64,000 nucleotides of DNA from Paraburkholderia domus. Lineage in GTDB: Bacteria > Pseudomonadota > Gammaproteobacteria > Burkholderiales > Burkholderiaceae. The stretch covers positions 186,001-250,000 of the forward strand of contig NZ_CAJNAT010000005.1 in the NCBI RefSeq assembly GCF_905220705.1, given 5' to 3'. The notes under the pieces were generated by a model. That model was not told the origin of the DNA. It did not search any database and saw only the letters and a program-made list of their open reading frames with translations. Positions 11,250 to 20,500 of the stretch are shown here, piece by piece. Within the stretch, counting starts at the first letter, position 1, and each line of letters starts with the position of its first letter. The position numbers were made by a program, and so were the translations under genes.

Positions 11250-14200
11250 ATGGCAAGCCTCAATAAAGTATCACTCGCATCTTCCATCCAGACCGTGCGC
11301 GACGTCGCGCAGTCACGCCGCACCCGGCGTGTCATCACGGGCCTGCTGATCTTCCTCGTATTATTCGGTCTGCTGGGCTTTTTCGCGGCGCCGCCGTTGA
11401 TTCGCCACATCGCCGAGCAGCAACTCAGCAAACAACTCGACCGGCCTGCCACGATCGGCCGCATTGCGCTCAATCCGTACACACTTAAACTCGAAGCCGA
11501 TCGCGTGCATATCGGCGAGCGGGGTGGTGCGGGCGATTTTGTCGATATTTCACGGCTCATTGTGAAGCCGTCGTGGAGCTCGCTGTTTCGCGCGGCGCCG
11601 ATTATCGACGAGGTGCAACTCGATTCGCCACGCTTTCATATCGTTCGCTACGATGCGCAGCGTTTCAATTTCACCGATCTGATCGAGAAATTCTCGAAGC
11701 AGCCGGCCAAGCCCGATAGCAAGCCGACGCTGTTCTCGGTGTCGAACATTCGCCTGGAAAACGGCCAGATCACGTTCGACGACAAATTGCTCGGCGCAAC
11801 GCACGTGATCGATCAATGGAAGCTCGGTATTCCGTTTATCGCCACGCTGCCTTCGAAAACCGACATCTTTGTGGAGCCGTTGCTGCGTGCGCGCATTGAC
11901 GGCAGCCCGCTTGCCATTGACGGTAAGACCAAGCCGTTTGCTGCGTCGCGCGAATCGGAAGTGTCGTTGCGCTTTGACGGGCTCGACGTGCCGCAGCTCT
12001 TGTCCTATGCGCCGACCAAGCTGCCCGTGATTGTGCAGAGCGGCAAGCTGTCCACTGACCTCAAGCTCAATTTCGTGATGTCCAACGACACGCCCTCGTT
12101 GCGCGTGGCGGGCACCGTCGATCTGAACGATGTGGACGTGCGCGATCAGAGCAAGGCGCCGTTCTTCGCGGCGCGCGCGGTACATGTGGCTGCCGCGACA
12201 CTGGAGCCGTTGAAGAGCCTGTATCACATCGACGATATCCGCATCGACGCGCCAAGCGCCAATCTCGCGCGTGATAAAGAAGGCGTGTTGAGTGTCGAGC
12301 GGATGTTCGCGCCTGCGCCTGCTAAGGCAGCGTCTGCGCCGGCTGCGGCCACAACGGCTGAAAACGCTGCGAGCGCGCCCGTCGCGGCATCCGGAACAAG
12401 CGCCACGGACAAAACCGCACAGCCTCTCGACCTGTCGATCAAGCGTTTCTCGCTTAACGACGGCTCCGTGAACGTTCACGATGAAGCGGCCTCGCGCCCC
12501 GTCGACGCTGGCCTGCAGAAACTGGCTGTCACGCTGACCGATTTCTCGACGCTCGCTACCGCTCCCGCGCATTACACGCTCAATACCGACTTCAAGGACG
12601 CCGGCGGCTCGCTCGGTGTGGCCGGCACGTTTGGTCTCGTCGCGAAGACCGCCAACGCAAAGCTCGATCTGAAGTCATTGAAGTTGCCCTTGCTGCAACC
12701 GTATATCGACACCGCGACCGCCGCACAAGTGGTGGACGGCGCGCTTTCTGCCACCGCGAACCTCGATGCGAACTGGTCGAAGTCGCCGACCGCCGTGATG
12801 GTCACCGACACGCAACTCGATTTGCAATCGCTCAAACTCGCGGTGCGCGGCAGCAAGACGCCCGTGGTCTCGCTCACGCAAGGCCAGGTGACGGTCAAGC
12901 AGGTGGACCTCGCGGGGCGCACTGCCAATATCACCGGCGTCGACACGACAGGGCTGGTAGTCAATGCGCAGCGTCTGAAAGACGGCAGCATCGACCTCGC
13001 CGCCCTCGCTGGTCCGCATCAGGCTGAGCAGCGGCGCACGGCGATCCACGCGGTGAAGAAGGCGCAAGCGGAAGGGCCCGCGTGGCACTACAAGATTGGC
13101 GAACTCAACCTGAAAGACGCGACCGCGAATTTCACCGACAACACTACACCGCAGCCGGTGAAGCTAAGCGTGACGCCGCTGCAACTGAAGGTGCAGCAGA
13201 TCAGCGACGATCTGAGTAAGCCGCTGCCGGTCGATCTGCAAGCCACGCTCAACAAGAAAGGCACGCTCGGCATAAAGGGTGATGTCACGGCGACGCCGCT
13301 CAAGGTGGCCGTCAAGGTCAATGCGAACCGCCTGGATGCGGCGGCTTTCGAACCGTACTTCGGCAGCAAGCTGAATGCACTGATCGCGAGCGCGTTGCTC
13401 AACGCGAACGGCGACCTCGCACTGAGTCAGGCGAAGGCGCTCAAGGCGACGTATCGCGGCGACGTGGCGCTTGTCGAAGTTCGGATGATCGACAAGGCGA
13501 CCTCGGACCCGTTCGCAGGATGGGGTTCGCTCGCGCTGACCAACCTGAAGGCCGACTATGACGAACACGGCACGGTGGTCGACGCGGGCCGCGTGACGTT
13601 CACGAAGTTCTATGGGCGTGTGCTGCTCGACGCGCAAGGCAAGCTGAATCTCAAGGACGTGGTCGCGCATGAAAGCGGCGCCGCGCAATCGCTGACACGC
13701 GACAAGAGCGGCTCCGAACCCGTGCCGCTGACGCCGCAAGCTGCGTCGGCCCCTTCTGCGCCGGTAGTGGCGTCCGCACCGGTGCCGGCGTCGTCGGCAA
13801 CCCCGGCCACGGTCACGGCCGCAACACCGCCGCAAAGCCCCGTCAAACTGCACTTCGGCCAACTTGTGCTGCAGCAGGGCCGCGTGAACTACACCGACAA
13901 CTTCATCAAACCGAACTTCACCGCGAACCTCGTCGGCATTCAGGGCACGGTCGGCGCGTTCGGCACGCAATCGACCACCCCTGCGCCCGTCGACATCGCC
14001 GCGAAGGTGGCGGCCAATGGTCCGCTGTCGATTCGCGGCACGGTCAATCCGCTCATCGCGAAGCCGGCGCTCGATTTGACGGCGAGCGCACACGATATCG
14101 AGCTGACCAACCTCACGCCGTATTCGGCGAAATACGCCGGCTATCCGATCACCAAGGGCAAGCTGAACGTCGATCTGCACTACAAGCTCGATAACGATCA

Positions 14201-15029
14201 GTTGAACGCGAACAATCATATTTTCATTGATCAGCTCACGTTCGGCGATCACGTCGAGAACAATACGGCCACCAAGCTGCCGGTTCGTCTCGCGATCTCG
14301 CTGCTGAAAAACTCGCGCGGTGAAATCGACGTGAATCTGCCGGTGTCGGGTTCGTTGTCGAATCCGGAGTTCAGCATCGGCGGGCTCATCTGGCATGCTG
14401 TGCTCAATCTGCTGGAGAAGGCCGTCACTGCACCGTTCTCGCTGATCGCCAATGCGTTTGGCGGCAATGGCGAGGAATTGGGCTATGTCGAATTCGATCC
14501 GGGTTCGGCGAAACTTTCGGATGCCGCCGACAAGAAGCTCGACACCATCGTGAAGGCGCTGGCCGACAAGAGTTCGATCCGTATCGATCTGATTGGCCGC
14601 GTCGATCCGGCGATCGACGAACCGGGCCTGCGGGCGCAATACGTCGAACGCCAGGTCAAGCAGCAGAAGATCAAGGACGTGGTGGGCAATGGTGAGAGCG
14701 TCGATCTGTCAACCGTCACCGTGGATCCGAAGGAATACGACAAGTACTTGACCAAGGCCTACAAGGCGGGCGACTTCAAGAAGCCGCGCAATTTTGTCGG
14801 CTTGACCAAGAGCCTGCCGGACGACGAGATGAAGGCCGCGATGGCCGCCAACGCTCCAATCGACGACGCCAGCCTGCGTCAGCTCGCGCAGCAACGGGCG
14901 CAAGCCGTGCAGCAGTATTTCGAGGGCAAGATCGATAGCAGCCGCGTGTTTATCGTCGCGCCGAAGCTGAACGCGGATGGCATCAAAGACAAGGGCGCGA
15001 CGACGCGGGTGGACTTTGGGTTGAAGTGA
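11250..15029 (+). CDS. Large AsmA-like / DUF748 domain protein
   Basis: A 1259-residue protein with one N-terminal membrane anchor (VITGLLIFLVLFGLLGFFAA, about residues 28 to 47). A very long periplasmic part resembles the AsmA/DUF748 superfamily (AEQQLSKQLDRPATIGRI at its start). Two Ala/Pro-rich linkers interrupt it. The C-terminal 250 residues include ELGYVEFDPGSAKLSDAADK and RIDLIGRVDPAI, which look OmpA-like. AsmA-type proteins form long grooves thought to carry phospholipid between the two membranes; that role is inferred here. The ATG at 11250 was preferred to an upstream TTG at 11223, giving a short cytoplasmic N-terminus before the anchor. Appears monocistronic. Confidence 0.85.
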   Translation: MASLNKVSLASSIQTVRDVAQSRRTRRVITGLLIFLVLFGLLGFFAAPPLIRHIAEQQLSKQLDRPATIGRIALNPYTLKLEADRVHIGERGGAGDFVDISRLIVKPSWSSLFRAAPIIDEVQLDSPRFHIVRYDAQRFNFTDLIEKFSKQPAKPDSKPTLFSVSNIRLENGQITFDDKLLGATHVIDQWKLGIPFIATLPSKTDIFVEPLLRARIDGSPLAIDGKTKPFAASRESEVSLRFDGLDVPQLLSYAPTKLPVIVQSGKLSTDLKLNFVMSNDTPSLRVAGTVDLNDVDVRDQSKAPFFAARAVHVAAATLEPLKSLYHIDDIRIDAPSANLARDKEGVLSVERMFAPAPAKAASAPAAATTAENAASAPVAASGTSATDKTAQPLDLSIKRFSLNDGSVNVHDEAASRPVDAGLQKLAVTLTDFSTLATAPAHYTLNTDFKDAGGSLGVAGTFGLVAKTANAKLDLKSLKLPLLQPYIDTATAAQVVDGALSATANLDANWSKSPTAVMVTDTQLDLQSLKLAVRGSKTPVVSLTQGQVTVKQVDLAGRTANITGVDTTGLVVNAQRLKDGSIDLAALAGPHQAEQRRTAIHAVKKAQAEGPAWHYKIGELNLKDATANFTDNTTPQPVKLSVTPLQLKVQQISDDLSKPLPVDLQATLNKKGTLGIKGDVTATPLKVAVKVNANRLDAAAFEPYFGSKLNALIASALLNANGDLALSQAKALKATYRGDVALVEVRMIDKATSDPFAGWGSLALTNLKADYDEHGTVVDAGRVTFTKFYGRVLLDAQGKLNLKDVVAHESGAAQSLTRDKSGSEPVPLTPQAASAPSAPVVASAPVPASSATPATVTAATPPQSPVKLHFGQLVLQQGRVNYTDNFIKPNFTANLVGIQGTVGAFGTQSTTPAPVDIAAKVAANGPLSIRGTVNPLIAKPALDLTASAHDIELTNLTPYSAKYAGYPITKGKLNVDLHYKLDNDQLNANNHIFIDQLTFGDHVENNTATKLPVRLAISLLKNSRGEIDVNLPVSGSLSNPEFSIGGLIWHAVLNLLEKAVTAPFSLIANAFGGNGEELGYVEFDPGSAKLSDAADKKLDTIVKALADKSSIRIDLIGRVDPAIDEPGLRAQYVERQVKQQKIKDVVGNGESVDLSTVTVDPKEYDKYLTKAYKAGDFKKPRNFVGLTKSLPDDEMKAAMAANAPIDDASLRQLAQQRAQAVQQYFEGKIDSSRVFIVAPKLNADGIKDKGATTRVDFGLK

Positions 15030-15132
15030 CGTGTTGCGTTGCAATGCGAGCCGGTTCGCAGTCGTCGCGCTGCCTTCGTGACGCGATGTGGCGTATTGCG
15101 TTGTGGACGCACCGCTGCGCCGCAGCGCGCGG

Positions 15133-16683
15133 TTAAGCGGCGCGCGTCGGCGTCTTCTTCAATGCAGTCTGCTCGATCACCCGCGCGAGCGTGTCGAACG
15201 CCGGGCCGATCTTCTCGTTCGCCACGCAGGCGTATCCCAGCAGCAGTCCGCGCCGTGCGGGCGTCTCGCTGCTGTAGTAGGCGGCGAGCGGACGCACGAT
15301 CACGCCGGCGTCGTAAGCGGCTGCCGTGACCGCGCGATCGTTCGCATGATCGGGCAGGCCGAGCACCAGATGCAGGCCGGCCTCGTCGCCCATTACCGGC
15401 AATTCGTTGCCGAAACGCGCGGTGATCGCGTCGATCAGAATCTGCCTGCGCTCGCCGTAGAGCGCTCGCATGCGACGAACATGCGACGTGAGATGACCGT
15501 CCATGATGAAGTCGGTCATCACCGCCTGCTGCATCAACTGCCCTTCGCGATACAGCTCGGCAACGCCCGTGCGGAACGTATCCACCAGATGCTCTGGCGC
15601 GATCATGTAGCCGATTCGCAAGCCTGGAAACAGCATCTTTCCCAGGCTACCCACATAGATTACCTGGCCGGCATCGTCGAGCCCTTGCAGCGATGCGAGC
15701 GGACGGCTGCCGTAGCGGAACTCGCTGTCGTAGTCGTCCTCGATAATCCAGACGTTGTGCTGGCGTGCGTATTCGAGCAACGTGCGGCGGCGCGCGAGAC
15801 TCATCACCATGCCGAGCGGATATTGATGCGACGGCGTGACGAGTGCCAACCGCGGCGGCTGTTGCAGATCCTGCTCGCGCGGGTTGAGACCCTCGTCATC
15901 CACCGGCACCGGCACTAGCGTAATCCCTGACGATTGCAGCACGCTGCGCGCACCCCAATAGCATGGCTCCTCCACCCACGCGCGATCGCCGACGTCGGTC
16001 AACAAGCGCACGGCCAGATCGATCGACTGATGAATGCCCGTTGTGATGATGATCTGGTCAGGCGTGCAATTCACCGAGCGCGCTACGCGCAGGTAATCGG
16101 ACAGCGCGCGCCTTAGCGGCCGATAGCCGCCGCCTGGCGCATAGGTCAGCAGATCGGGATTGGCTTCCTTCCACAATCTTGCTTGTAAGCGGCTCCATGT
16201 GCGCGCCGGAAACTCGGCGACGTCGGGCACGCCTGGCATGAACGCACCCCATTGTTTGGCGGACACGCCTGCTTGATCGATAAGCCTGCGTCCGCGCGTG
16301 GAGAGGTCGCCTAGATCGCGTTTGGGCGGCTTTATAGCCTCGGCTGCCGGACTGCCTTGCGCGTCGACACTGGCCACCACCGGCTTCTTGCGCGCGTTCA
16401 TTGCCGCAGTATCCGGCCGCGTGTCGGCGACATAGGTACCGCTGCCAGTGGTCGAGATCACATAGCCTTCGGCGGTCAGCTGGTCGTAGACGTGCAGCAC
16501 CGTGTTGCGCGCGATGCCGAGATCCTCGGCGAGCATGCGCGAACTGGGCAGCTTGGTGCCAGGCGGCAGCTGGCCGGTCAGGATGGCCTGCTGCATCAGC
16601 CGCAACGTCTGTCTGTAGACCGGCTCGGCGGCGGCGCGGTCGAGTCGCGCGGCAAGCCAATCCGACAAAATCACGGTGTCCAA
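15133..16683 (-). CDS. MocR-type regulator: GntR winged helix fused to PLP aminotransferase fold
   Basis: A 516-residue cytoplasmic regulator. Residues about 15 to 90 form a GntR winged helix (YRQTLRLMQQAILTGQLPPG, then LPSSRMLAEDLGIARNTVLH). The rest is a class I aminotransferase fold, with the PLP-lysine region YVGSLGKMLFPGLRIGYM and the cofactor-contact segment WIIEDDYDSEFRYGSRPLAS. MocR proteins sense PLP or an amine-PLP adduct and control amine, GABA, taurine or vitamin B6 genes. It is divergent from a polyamine-type ABC operon with GGTTC half-sites in the shared gap, so it probably controls that operon and itself. GabR- or PuuR-like names would be over-precise. Confidence 0.9.
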   Translation of the reverse strand: MDTVILSDWLAARLDRAAAEPVYRQTLRLMQQAILTGQLPPGTKLPSSRMLAEDLGIARNTVLHVYDQLTAEGYVISTTGSGTYVADTRPDTAAMNARKKPVVASVDAQGSPAAEAIKPPKRDLGDLSTRGRRLIDQAGVSAKQWGAFMPGVPDVAEFPARTWSRLQARLWKEANPDLLTYAPGGGYRPLRRALSDYLRVARSVNCTPDQIIITTGIHQSIDLAVRLLTDVGDRAWVEEPCYWGARSVLQSSGITLVPVPVDDEGLNPREQDLQQPPRLALVTPSHQYPLGMVMSLARRRTLLEYARQHNVWIIEDDYDSEFRYGSRPLASLQGLDDAGQVIYVGSLGKMLFPGLRIGYMIAPEHLVDTFRTGVAELYREGQLMQQAVMTDFIMDGHLTSHVRRMRALYGERRQILIDAITARFGNELPVMGDEAGLHLVLGLPDHANDRAVTAAAYDAGVIVRPLAAYYSSETPARRGLLLGYACVANEKIGPAFDTLARVIEQTALKKTPTRAA

Positions 16684-16684
16684 G

Positions 16685-16727
16685 TGGTTCTATCCGGAAT
16701 AATGAAATGGTTCCATATTGTAGAACC
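16685..16727. promoter_or_regulatory. Putative MocR operator half-sites
   Basis: In the 130-bp divergent gap there are TGGTTCTA (16685-16692), TGGTTCCA (16708-16715) and the inverted TAGAACC (16721-16727). The two direct copies are 23 bp apart, about two helix turns, and the last two form an imperfect palindrome. Mixed direct and inverted half-sites are typical of MocR regulators. TATAGT at 16737-16742 could be the -10 of the transporter operon. Confidence 0.55.
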
Positions 16728-16813
16728 GTAAGGGACTATAGTGAGCCACGCAATTAATGCAATCCCGCTGTTCCGCAGGGGGAGCCGGCCGGACCGCAGA
16801 GGAGACTAGTGCG

Positions 16814-17911
16814 ATGAAAACCGATGACGTGATCGTCAGCTTTCGAGGTGTGCGCAAGACATACGACGGCGAAACGCTGGTCGTCAAACAACTCGATCTG
16901 GATATCTATCAGGGCGAATTTCTGACGCTGCTCGGACCTTCGGGATCAGGGAAAACCACATGTCTGATGATGTTGGCGGGCTTTGAATTTCCCACCGGCG
17001 GCGAAATCTGGCTCGATGGCACGCTGCTCAATACCGTGCCGCCGCACAAGCGCAACATCGGCATGGTGTTTCAGAACTACGCGCTGTTTCCGCATCTGAC
17101 GGTCGAGCAGAACGTCGCGTATCCGCTCACCGTCCGCAAACTTTCCGCGGAAGAGCGCGCCCATCGCACGAATAACGCACTGAAGATGGTGCGCATGGAG
17201 GGCTTCGCAAAGCGTTATCCGGCACAGCTTTCCGGCGGCCAGCAGCAACGTATTGCCTTGGCGCGGGCGCTCGTGTTCGAGCCGAAGCTCGTGCTGATGG
17301 ACGAGCCGCTCGGTGCGCTCGACAAGCAGTTGCGCGAACACATGCAGTACGAACTTAAATCCTTGCACGAGAAGCTCGGCGTCACTTTCGTGTACGTCAC
17401 GCACGATCAGGGTGAAGCGCTGACCATGTCTGACCGCGTTGCCGTGTTCGACAAAGGCATCGTGCAGCAACTCGATACCGTAGACCGTCTGTACGAATCG
17501 CCGTGTAACGAGTTCGTCGCGAACTTCATCGGTGACAGCAACAAGCTGCGCGGGACGATCGCGAACGTCGATGGCGAGTACTGCGAGTTTCATCTGGTAG
17601 ACGGCACGCGACTCACGGGACGCAATATCGGCGGCGCGCGGGCAGGCACGCCGGCGGTTGCGTGCATCCGGCCCGAGCGCATGAAGCTCGCCAATGGCGT
17701 GTCGCGGCCGGGCGCCAATGCCCTGAGCGGTGAAGCGCGCGGGCTGATCTATTTCGGCGACCACGTGCGTATGCGTTGTGGCCTGCCGGAACAGGACGAG
17801 TGCTTCGTCAAAGTGCCGCTCGGTACTGATGCACTCGAAACCTTCGCGCCCGGTGCGCCGGTTGCATTGGAGTTCGCGCCCGAGCATCTGCGCGTGTTTG
17901 CAGAGGCGTGA
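16814..17911 (+). CDS. Spermidine/putrescine-type ABC transporter ATPase (PotA-like)
   Basis: A 365-residue ATPase of the polyamine/iron(III)/thiosulfate branch. Walker A is GPSGSGKTT, the Q-loop NYALFPHLTV, the signature LSGGQQQRIALARAL, Walker B LVLMDEPLGALD and the switch histidine YVTHDQGEALTMSD. The last 100 residues form the TOBE regulatory domain (GTPAVACIRPERMKL). The ATG at 16814 has AGAGGAG nine bases upstream, which excludes the upstream ATG at 16757. It is first in a four-gene operon (ATPase, binding protein, two permeases) opposite the MocR gene. Polyamine uptake is inferred from family; related systems import GABA or other amines. Confidence 0.92.
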   Translation: MKTDDVIVSFRGVRKTYDGETLVVKQLDLDIYQGEFLTLLGPSGSGKTTCLMMLAGFEFPTGGEIWLDGTLLNTVPPHKRNIGMVFQNYALFPHLTVEQNVAYPLTVRKLSAEERAHRTNNALKMVRMEGFAKRYPAQLSGGQQQRIALARALVFEPKLVLMDEPLGALDKQLREHMQYELKSLHEKLGVTFVYVTHDQGEALTMSDRVAVFDKGIVQQLDTVDRLYESPCNEFVANFIGDSNKLRGTIANVDGEYCEFHLVDGTRLTGRNIGGARAGTPAVACIRPERMKLANGVSRPGANALSGEARGLIYFGDHVRMRCGLPEQDECFVKVPLGTDALETFAPGAPVALEFAPEHLRVFAEA

Positions 17912-18032
17912 GGCCGTGCGAGGCGTGAGTAGTTCAACGCAGCAAAAAGCAGTTCACGTAAGCAGCACATAACAAGTCGCACCGTACTTAGCTGAAAGTC
18001 GAAAGCACACCACCAAAGGAGAGCAACACACC

Positions 18033-19082
18033 ATGAGCAAGATCGGGAAATCGCGCTGCGCCATCGCTGTCGGTGCTGTGGCACTCGCGCTGGGCGCCGC
18101 GCAAGTCAATGCAGCCGAACTGACGGTTGTCAATTTCGGCGGCGCGAATGGCGACGCGCAAAAAGTCGCATTCAACCAGCCGTTCGAAACGCAAACCGGC
18201 AACAAAGTGACCGCCGTCGAATACAACGGTGAGCAGGCCAAAGTGAAGGCAATGGTCGAAGCGAAGCATGTGAACTGGGACGTGGTGGAAGTCGAATCGG
18301 GCGACATCGGTCGTGGTTGTGACGAAGGCCTGTACGAGAAGCTCGACTGGTCGAAGATCGGCAAGAAGTCGGATCTGATTCCGGAAGCACCGCAGACCTG
18401 CGGCGTGGGCTTCTTCGTGTGGTCGACGGCACTCGCCTATAACGCCGACAAGCTGAAAACCGCGCCGACCGGCTGGGCCGATTTCTGGGACGTGAAGAAA
18501 TTCCCGGGCAAGCGTGCGATGCGCAAAGGCGCGCGTTACAACCTCGAATTCGCGCTGATGGCCGACGGCGTGCCGCCGAAGGACGTCTACAAGGTGCTCG
18601 CCACCAAGGAAGGCCAGGACCGCGCGTTCAAGAAGCTCGACGAACTGAAGCCGAATATCCAGTGGTGGGAAGCGGGTGCACAGCCGCCGCAATTCCTCGT
18701 CGCGGGTGATGTGGTGATGTCCACCGCGTACAACGGCCGTATCGATGCCGCGCAAAAGGAAGGTAAGAACCTGAAGGTGGTGTGGAACGGCAGTATCTAC
18801 GACCTCGACTATTGGGCGATTCCGAAGGGCACGCCTAACAAGGCGCTGGCCGAGAAGTACATCGCCTATTCGATCTCGTCGAAGCCGCAGCAGGACTACG
18901 CGCACAACATCGCGTATGGCCCGGTGAACGTGGCGGCCATCAAGGCGCTCGATCCGAAGACGCTGGCGAATCTGCCGAACTCGCCGGCCAACGGCAAGAA
19001 CGCCGTGCTGCAGAACCTCGCATTCTGGACCGACCATGGCGATGAACTGGAGCAGCGTTTTTCGTCGTGGGCTTCGAAATAA
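18033..19082 (+). CDS. Polyamine-type ABC transporter periplasmic binding protein (PotD/PotF-like)
   Basis: A 349-residue secreted protein with a signal peptide ending VNA before AELTVVNFGG, the beginning of the type-II binding-protein fold. Downstream motifs are WDVVEVESGDIGRGCDEGLY, PTGWADFWDVKKFPGKRAM and WNGSIYDLDYWAIPKGTPNK, as in the spermidine/putrescine cluster. An AAAGGAG site lies about 12 bases before the ATG. The gene is 121 bp after the ATPase gene and is followed by two strong hairpins before the permeases. This arrangement usually lets the binding protein be made in excess. Ligand identity is inferred, not shown. Confidence 0.9.
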   Translation: MSKIGKSRCAIAVGAVALALGAAQVNAAELTVVNFGGANGDAQKVAFNQPFETQTGNKVTAVEYNGEQAKVKAMVEAKHVNWDVVEVESGDIGRGCDEGLYEKLDWSKIGKKSDLIPEAPQTCGVGFFVWSTALAYNADKLKTAPTGWADFWDVKKFPGKRAMRKGARYNLEFALMADGVPPKDVYKVLATKEGQDRAFKKLDELKPNIQWWEAGAQPPQFLVAGDVVMSTAYNGRIDAAQKEGKNLKVVWNGSIYDLDYWAIPKGTPNKALAEKYIAYSISSKPQQDYAHNIAYGPVNVAAIKALDPKTLANLPNSPANGKNAVLQNLAFWTDHGDELEQRFSSWASK

Positions 19083-19099
19083 TTAGCCGGGTGTGAGAA

Positions 19100-19130
19100 G
19101 GCGCGGTTTTCCCGTTAGGGAAGCCGCGCC
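19100..19130 (+). terminator. Intercistronic hairpin 1 after the binding-protein gene
   Basis: GGCGCGG with CCGCGCC, extended by TTTCCC against GGGAA with one bulge, loop GTTA. No U-tract follows, so it looks like a 3'-protecting or partially terminating hairpin within the operon. Confidence 0.6.
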
Positions 19131-19151
19131 GTATCGAGGCTTTGCATGGGA

Positions 19152-19181
19152 CCGGAGTAAGCGCTAAAGCGCTAACTCCGG
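19152..19181 (+). repeat. Intercistronic hairpin 2 before the permease genes
   Basis: CCGGAGT-A-AGCGCT is repeated inverted as AGCGCT-A-ACTCCGG with a 2-base centre: 14-base arms with one mismatch. It ends seven bases before the CAGGAG ribosome site of the next gene, so it may also affect permease translation. Confidence 0.6.
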
Positions 19182-19198
19182 ATCGACAGGAGACGGGT

Positions 19199-20476
19199 GT
19201 GACTACGATGACGATCGCCGCCGATTCAACGGCTGAGTCGAGTGTTCGGCTCAAGCGGGAACTGAAGGCCGCGGAAGCGAAGAAGCGCGCAATGGCGCTG
19301 CTGCTGATTGCGCCGCTCGCCATTTTTTTGCTGCTGATTTTTGTCGTGCCGATTGGCGCACTGTTGACGCGCGCCGCGCAGAATCCGGAAGTGGTAGGCG
19401 CCTTGCCGCATACGCTGAATGCGTTAAATGGTTGGGACCGCAAGACGCCGCCGCCTGATGCCGCTTATGCGGCGTTGGCCGTGGACCTTACTGCGGTCGC
19501 CGACAGCGACGGCATGGGCGCGCTGGCACGCCGCCTGAACGTCGAGATTCCCGGCTTCCGCTCTCTGGTAGCGAAATCGGCGCGAGCGATGCCTTTTGTC
19601 GATGACAACAACAAACCGTTGACGCTCACGCCTGCCCAGATCCACGCGAAGTTCGCCGAACTGGACGAGCGCTGGAACGACATCACCTACTGGCAGGCGA
19701 TCGCAAAGAATTCAGGCGCATATTCGCCGTTTTATCTACTGGCCTCTTTAGACCATAAACAGGACGCGTTCGGCCACATTATTCAGACCGACACCGACCA
19801 GCAGATCTATCTCGCCGTGTTCCAGCGCACCTTTGTGATCGGCGCGGCCGTCACGTTCTTCGCGCTGCTGCTCGGCTATCCGCTCGCTTACTGGATTTCG
19901 ACGCTCTCCGAGCGCCGCGCGAATCTGGTGATGATTCTTGTGCTGATTCCGTTCTGGACGTCGATCCTCGTGCGCGTCGCGGCGTGGATTGTGATTCTGC
20001 AAAGCGAAGGCTTGGTGAACAAAGCGCTGATGGCCACCGGGCTTTTGCACGATCCGCTGTCGCTGCTGTTCAACCGCACCGGTGTGTACATTTCGATGAC
20101 GCACATTCTGCTGCCGTTCATGATCCTGCCGCTGTACAGCGTGATGAAGTCGATCCCGCCGACGTATCAGCGCGCTGCGATTTCACTCGGCAGCCATCCG
20201 TTTGCGGCCTTCTGGCGCGTGTATGTGCCGCAGACTTATCCGGGCATCGGCGCGGGCGCGTTGCTCGTGTTCATCCTGGCGATTGGCTACTACATCACGC
20301 CGGCTTTGCTCGGCGGACCGGGCGATCAGATGGTCAGCTACTACGTCGCGTACTTCACCAACGTGACGATCAACTGGGGCATGGCGTGCGCGCTCGGCGG
20401 TTTGCTGCTCGCCGCGACGCTCGTGCTGTATGTCATCTATGGGCGCTTCACGCGTTCGTCATTGAGCCTCGGCTGA
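19199..20476 (+). CDS. Polyamine-type ABC transporter permease (PotB-like)
   Basis: A 425-residue inner-membrane permease. One membrane helix near residue 40 (ALLLIAPLAIFLLLIFVV) is followed by an unusually long soluble insert of about 150 residues, then five more helices. The EAA loop that docks on the ATPase reads AISLGSHPFAAFWRVYVPQT. The insert is known in this subfamily of polyamine-type permeases. I chose the GTG at 19199, which has CAGGAGA about six bases upstream; an ATG at 19208 in the same frame is the alternative and would remove three residues. The partner permease follows after 24 bp. Confidence 0.88.
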   Translation: MTTMTIAADSTAESSVRLKRELKAAEAKKRAMALLLIAPLAIFLLLIFVVPIGALLTRAAQNPEVVGALPHTLNALNGWDRKTPPPDAAYAALAVDLTAVADSDGMGALARRLNVEIPGFRSLVAKSARAMPFVDDNNKPLTLTPAQIHAKFAELDERWNDITYWQAIAKNSGAYSPFYLLASLDHKQDAFGHIIQTDTDQQIYLAVFQRTFVIGAAVTFFALLLGYPLAYWISTLSERRANLVMILVLIPFWTSILVRVAAWIVILQSEGLVNKALMATGLLHDPLSLLFNRTGVYISMTHILLPFMILPLYSVMKSIPPTYQRAAISLGSHPFAAFWRVYVPQTYPGIGAGALLVFILAIGYYITPALLGGPGDQMVSYYVAYFTNVTINWGMACALGGLLLAATLVLYVIYGRFTRSSLSLG

Positions 20477-20500
20477 TCGCCTGAACGGAGCCTACTCGCG

